Shown here: one piece after another, positions 60,623-64,000 of the stretch
Numbering within the stretch: position 1 is the first letter of the stretch
Layout of the letters: every line of letters starts with the position of its first letter
Assembly (NCBI GenBank): GCA_020635905.1
Contig: JACJYV010000009.1
Coordinates: 310,001-374,000, forward strand
Length of the DNA: 64,000 bases
Source: Bacteroidia bacterium
GTDB lineage: Bacteria; Bacteroidota; Bacteroidia; J057; JADKCL01
Direction: 5' to 3'
Translations under genes and position numbers: made by a program
Notes under the pieces: model-generated
What the model was told of the DNA's origin: nothing
The model's database searches: none
Seen by the model: only the letters and a program-made list of their open reading frames with translations

Positions 60623-61483
60623 ATGACTATGACCAGGCTTCAGGAAGGAAGCATTTATAAACTGATTTCAATTCTCAGTCTTGATGTCGCGGCAGGTTCC
60701 CTGGCCGGGGGTGTTTTGGTTACCCGCCTGCTGAAAGTGGAGATGCCGACTGCCTGGTACATTTTGCTGCCCCTTTGCGTGTGGCTCATTTATACCCTCG
60801 ATCACCTGCTCGATTCCCGCAGGCTGGGCGCGAAGGCTCATACTGCCCGTCACCTGTTCCACCATCTTCATTTTCGTAAAATTGGTCTCTTTTGGTCTGT
60901 GCTGGCCGCAGGCGGCTTTGCCGCAGCTCTGATCTGTTTGCCGCTGGAAGGCATTTATTTTGGCCTGGTGATGGGCCTGGGAGTGATTTTACACCTGGGC
61001 CTGGTGAGTTTGGTGGGAGGGAAGACCTCCCCGCTGCTGGTCAAGGAAGGGGGCGTGGCCCTGATTTATACCTTTGGCATCTGGGGCATGCCTTTCGTGT
61101 TGCATATGGAGGCCGTGGAAACGTCTCACTTGCTCATGATGGCCCAGTTTGGGCTGTTGGCTTTGGTGAATTTGCTTGAATTTTCTCTTTTCGAGCGAGA
61201 AACGGACGAACTGGATGGACAAAGCAGTCTGGTACGGGCCATTGGCGCCCGCAAAACCTCGGTTTTGCTGGGGTTTTTACTTATGCTAAATCTGGTGCTG
61301 GCCATTGGGGTTTTTATCGTTGATTTTTCCCAGCCTACCATCCTTTATCAGGGAATTTTGCTGTTAATGGCTCTATTGCTTGGATTGATTCTCTTTCGCA
61401 AAAATTACTTTGCCCACAGCGACCGCTACCGTGCCTGGGGCGACGCCGTTTTTCTCCTGCCTGCGCTTTCACTCCTTTTCTGA
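60623..61483 (+). CDS. UbiA-superfamily-like membrane protein
   Basis: A 286-residue protein (start ATG 60623; a TTG/ATG choice further upstream at 60548 lies inside the repeat element and would add 25 residues). Eight or nine hydrophobic helices. The first loop has YTLDHLLDSRRLG (like the NDxxD motif of UbiA prenyltransferases) and the second LFERETDELDGQ (Asp-rich). The match is to the superfamily rather than a named enzyme. It overlaps the following methyltransferase by one base (TGATG), suggesting the pair acts together on an isoprenoid-derived product. Confidence 0.6.
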   Translation: MTMTRLQEGSIYKLISILSLDVAAGSLAGGVLVTRLLKVEMPTAWYILLPLCVWLIYTLDHLLDSRRLGAKAHTARHLFHHLHFRKIGLFWSVLAAGGFAAALICLPLEGIYFGLVMGLGVILHLGLVSLVGGKTSPLLVKEGGVALIYTFGIWGMPFVLHMEAVETSHLLMMAQFGLLALVNLLEFSLFERETDELDGQSSLVRAIGARKTSVLLGFLLMLNLVLAIGVFIVDFSQPTILYQGILLLMALLLGLILFRKNYFAHSDRYRAWGDAVFLLPALSLLF

Positions 61484-62145
61484 TGGCCAGGGGATTTGAT
61501 TTACTGGCTCCCGTTTACGACCTGTTGGCAGGTCTGGCGTTTGGTAAATCCATTCGCAGGGCTCAGTTTGCGCATTTAGGGGAAATTTCTGCTGGAAGTC
61601 GCGTGCTGGTTCTGGGTGGGGGAACGGGATGGTTTTTGGAAGAATTATTGAAAGTGACCCAGCCTTCAGAAGTGGTCTATGTGGATATTTCAGCTAAAAT
61701 GATCAGCCTTTCAAAGGAGCGGATTGCAAGAAAATGTCCTGACCAAATGGGGAAAGTGCAGTTCGTGCAGGGCGAATTGTGGGCTATTGATCCTGGGGAG
61801 CGATTTGAAGTGGTGGTCACCCATTTTTACCTGGATCTTTTTCCAGAAAAAGAATTGCAACGCATAATGGAACGAATCCAGGCAATTCTTTCCGCGGAAG
61901 GTAAATGGCTTTTTGCCGATTTTCAGGTGGTGAGCAGGGGAGGAATGCGCTTTTATTCGGCCTTGATTATCAGGGTAATGTATGCCTTTTTCAGGGTAAT
62001 TTGCCGCATTCCCGCTTCGCGCCTTCCCGACTTTTCCGCAGCTTTTTCCCGGCTGGGTTTTGTTTCTGAGAAAGAAAATTTTTTCTTTGCGGGCATGATT
62101 TCGTCTAAAATTTTTTCACAACAAAAGAAAAAATCACTTCTTTGA
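61483..62145 (+). CDS. Class I SAM-dependent methyltransferase (UbiE-like)
   Basis: A 220-residue methyltransferase. The SAM-binding loop is VLVLGGGTGWFLEELL at residues about 41-56, followed by the acidic VVYVDISAKMISLSKE; the N-terminal FDLLAPVYDLLAGLAFGKSI resembles the UbiE/COQ5 group. It starts in the stop codon of the UbiA-like gene. A quinone or isoprenoid-lipid methylation is possible but unproven. The C-terminal tail (FSQQKKKSLL) is basic. Confidence 0.82.
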   Translation: MARGFDLLAPVYDLLAGLAFGKSIRRAQFAHLGEISAGSRVLVLGGGTGWFLEELLKVTQPSEVVYVDISAKMISLSKERIARKCPDQMGKVQFVQGELWAIDPGERFEVVVTHFYLDLFPEKELQRIMERIQAILSAEGKWLFADFQVVSRGGMRFYSALIIRVMYAFFRVICRIPASRLPDFSAAFSRLGFVSEKENFFFAGMISSKIFSQQKKKSLL

Positions 62146-62198
62146 ATTTGGCATCAAAACCTTTGTGAACTGAGTTCTGTAATTTTTAATTTTCAGGT

Positions 62199-62588
62199 AT
62201 GGAAAGGATCAAACTTCAATTAAAGTACACATTCGACTGCGACCCCAGAGACCTGTTTCTGGCCTTGTCTAAGCCCGCCTATCTGCAAAACTGGATTGCC
62301 GACGAAGTGGAGTTTGATCCTCAGACCGGGGTTTACACCTTTCATTGGGAGTCCTTCAGCGAATCTGCCAAAGTGGACAAGCAAAAGATGAATGAATACC
62401 TGCGCTGGACCTGGGTGGAAGCTGAGGACCGCGAGGAAACTGATTATATTGAATTTACCATTCGTTCTATCCCGGGCGACGAATACATTGACCTGCACAT
62501 CGTGGACTTTTGCGATCCCCTGGAAGAAACCCAGGTAAAAACAGGCTGGGATAAGCAAATGACCCGGCTCGAACGTCTCCTGATGTAA
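62199..62588 (+). CDS. START-like/SRPBCC-domain protein
   Basis: A 129-residue protein with the helix-grip fold pattern of AHSA1/START-like proteins: IKLQLKYTFDCDPRDLFLAL, LSKPAYLQNWIADEVEFD, and the final amphipathic helix GWDKQMTRLERLL. Bacteroidota carry this single-domain START-like protein widely. The acidic middle (RWTWVEAEDREETDYIEF) is characteristic. No ligand can be named. It lies 53 nt after the methyltransferase and may share its transcript. Confidence 0.8.
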   Translation: MERIKLQLKYTFDCDPRDLFLALSKPAYLQNWIADEVEFDPQTGVYTFHWESFSESAKVDKQKMNEYLRWTWVEAEDREETDYIEFTIRSIPGDEYIDLHIVDFCDPLEETQVKTGWDKQMTRLERLLM

Positions 62589-62597
62589 TTTAATTTT

Positions 62598-62625
62598 AGC
62601 TGATAGCTGCTGGCTTCAAGCTGCA
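62598..62625. repeat. Heptanucleotide tandem repeat, locus E
   Basis: AGCTGAT, AGCTGCT, GGCTTCA, AGCTGCA, degenerate period 7, directly after the START-like gene. Its units resemble the reverse complement of locus A. Confidence 0.6.
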
Positions 62626-62676
62626 AGTCTTTGGTTTTGGCCTGGAAAGGGTGAAAAATCAGGGAATACTATAAAT

Positions 62677-62712
62677 GAAAAGGAAGTTCCCTTGCGAGAA
62701 CTTCCACTTTTC
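62677..62712. terminator. Probable bidirectional terminator between convergent genes
   Basis: GAAAA-GGAAGTTC (62677-62689) / GAACTTCC-ac-TTTTC (62698-62712), 8-nt loop with a two-base bulge. It lies between the START-like gene (plus) and the TPR-like gene (minus); short T-runs exist on both sides. The distance to the minus-strand stop is about 130 nt, so it may serve mainly the plus strand. Confidence 0.5.
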
Positions 62713-62842
62713 AATAACCCCGACCACTTTGGATTAAAAAAAGGACATTAATAAGAACCCTTTGCTTTTGTTATCTGAAGTAAAGTTGCAAGAAATTTTT
62801 CAGGTCCGAAATCCAACTTTAAAAAAATCTTACGCGCCCATT

Positions 62843-64000
62843 TCAGGATAGCCTGAGTTCCTTCCTTACCCAGTTAAAATAGTCGATGAAGGCATCGTCA
62901 GACCCTGGAGTCCCCTTGTTAAAGTTTAGAAATACCTTTCCAGCCTTAATTACTTCTTTATCCTGATGGTAATCCACAGACTTATTCATGCTGTCAATTA
63001 AGTCAATCAATGCTTTTTCCTTCGCATTGCCTTCCTCCTCAAGAAGTAAAGCAAAATCTTTTCTTACCTTCTCAATGCTTTTTTGAATCGTTTCAAATTC
63101 GTTTATTTTTAGCCTGAGCATCAATTCATAAACTCCAATTTGTAGTTTTAAACTTTCTCCAGCCGTTCCATAACCGTCGTGAATGTATACCTTCACCAGG
63201 GTTCTGAGCGCCTTTTTATACTCTTCTGAGAGGAAATATGCCGCAGATAAATTGGTATAAAAAACTGCTTCATAAAAAGGAAGATGGCTGAATGTGCCTT
63301 CCCTGAGCACCAATTCCAAAACTTCTATCTGCTTTGAAAGATCCTTTTGCCCATAATTGATAATGAGTCCATTATAATAAAACGGAAGGTATTTTTGGTA
63401 AAGCAGCCCATTATATTCGTCCATGGCTGTCTTTAATTTTTCGCAGAAATCAAGAGATTCATCCAGGTTTTTACAGTGGAAGGAAGTATTGACAATATAG
63501 GTAAGCATCTGCAGCTTGGAATCGTGATTGGATTTTGAGAATAATCCTTCCTGAGTAAATTCCTGATAAGTTTTCAAAAGATAATCCCTGAGATTACTGT
63601 AATCATGGCGGGAAAGAAAAATCTGGGTTACAGCGCGGTAAATGGTAAATCGCAGTTTTGGATTTTGCTTAATGGTTTCATTTTCAGAATAATCATCAAT
63701 AGATTTCTGGAGAACGTCAAAAACTGGGTTATCAAATGAATTGAGACTCAAAGAGGTGTTAAGGCGGTAGATAACTGCAGCCAGGATATCGTCAATTTCG
63801 CGGTGAATTTTCAGCTTTTCACGGTTGTCCTTTCTCCTTTGGATATATTCTTCAGGGTTGATGGAGACGATTTCGTGCGAAAGCCTGATCAACTCAGTGT
63901 ATATAAAGTCCAGCAACTCGTAATTTTCCAGCTGAATGGCTTTCTTCTCAGCTTTCTTGATGTAATGAAAGGCAACTGGATAACTGTTTTTGGTACGGTA
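62843..64000 (-). CDS. TPR-like helical repeat protein, hypothetical (partial)
   Basis: The frame stays open to the right edge of the window, so the N-terminus is missing; at least 386 residues are present. It is almost entirely alpha-helical with tetratricopeptide-like spacing (VAFHYIKKAEKKAIQLENYE, LRDYLLKTYQEFTQEGL, LPFYEAVFYTNLSAAYFLSE). The A+T content and Lys/Asn use are higher than in the neighbours, a possible sign of transfer or of a lineage-specific gene. No catalytic motif is visible. Confidence 0.7.
   Translation of the reverse strand, partial: YRTKNSYPVAFHYIKKAEKKAIQLENYELLDFIYTELIRLSHEIVSINPEEYIQRRKDNREKLKIHREIDDILAAVIYRLNTSLSLNSFDNPVFDVLQKSIDDYSENETIKQNPKLRFTIYRAVTQIFLSRHDYSNLRDYLLKTYQEFTQEGLFSKSNHDSKLQMLTYIVNTSFHCKNLDESLDFCEKLKTAMDEYNGLLYQKYLPFYYNGLIINYGQKDLSKQIEVLELVLREGTFSHLPFYEAVFYTNLSAAYFLSEEYKKALRTLVKVYIHDGYGTAGESLKLQIGVYELMLRLKINEFETIQKSIEKVRKDFALLLEEEGNAKEKALIDLIDSMNKSVDYHQDKEVIKAGKVFLNFNKGTPGSDDAFIDYFNWVRKELRLS

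Noticed and set aside
1..64000. tRNA, rRNA, CRISPR array, phage or complete insertion sequence
   Set aside because: I looked for the tRNA T-arm (GGTTCGAATCC-like), regular spacer-repeat patterns, transposase and integrase motifs and found none.

Overview
The window comes from a member of the Bacteroidota, most likely a Saprospiria/Lewinella-like or related free-living environmental lineage; the class-level placement is inference. The evidence is: several secreted proteins ending in type IX secretion (T9SS) C-terminal sorting domains; promoters of the Bacteroidota type (TTTG-like box, 19 bp, TAnnTTTG); weak Shine-Dalgarno sequences; a DhnA-type class I aldolase; and many small lipoproteins. 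Gene density is high. I see no tRNA, rRNA, CRISPR array, phage or complete insertion sequence.

Layout. 1-4.3 kb: the end of a large outer-membrane-type protein, then a polyprenyl-phosphate sugar-1-phosphate transferase and a glycosyltransferase (envelope polysaccharide). 4.3-12.9 kb: a membrane-anchored coiled-coil protein, a 676-bp gap holding a 121-bp mobile-looking repeat, and three tandem paralogous secreted Asp-box (BNR) proteins with T9SS tails, each with its own terminator. 13-16.7 kb: a polysaccharide flippase, a PLP-dependent ACC deaminase/D-cysteine desulfhydrase-like enzyme, a small secreted protein and a PaaG-like enoyl-CoA hydratase. 16.9-21.9 kb: a co-directional redox-signalling set, namely a histidine kinase with a cyclic-nucleotide-binding-like domain, a response regulator fused to a thioredoxin-reductase-like flavoprotein, a bestrophin-type channel and an EgtD-like histidine methyltransferase. 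21.9-26.4 kb (minus strand): RpoN, an amidohydrolase lipoprotein in an operon with an Lrp/AsnC regulator, and an acyl-CoA thioesterase.

26.5-35.4 kb: thyA-folA on the plus strand, then a minus-strand run with a histone-deacetylase-family protein, a lipoprotein, prfB with an intact programmed +1 frameshift, and an operon comEC-HDAC paralogue-secreted protein-yraN, then a GNAT acetyltransferase. 35.5-47.4 kb (plus): topA, fbaB, accD, a radical SAM protein, rpsO, pnp, a sugar-nucleotide epimerase, a lipoprotein, a choice-of-anchor-B-like T9SS protein and an alkaline-phosphatase-superfamily enzyme. 47.5-54.4 kb (minus): two paralogous T9SS-exported subtilases. 54.7-64 kb: rpmA-rplU, a PAP2 phosphatase preceded by a compact promoter-hairpin-terminator unit, a lipoprotein, a CREST-family membrane hydrolase, dihydroorotase, an SDR, a UbiA-like/methyltransferase/START-like trio and the end of a TPR-like protein.

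The points most worth a second look are: (1) the kinase plus regulator-flavoprotein set; (2) a three-copy, 121-122-bp terminal-inverted-repeat element with apparent 4-bp target duplications, one copy of which may supply a start codon to the neighbouring gene; (3) heptanucleotide tandem repeats of several different sequences at six intergenic sites; (4) a possible small RNA or attenuator before the PAP2 gene; and (5) a 10-bp inverted repeat in front of the Lrp-family gene. No known defence system or conspicuous novel multigene system was recognised.
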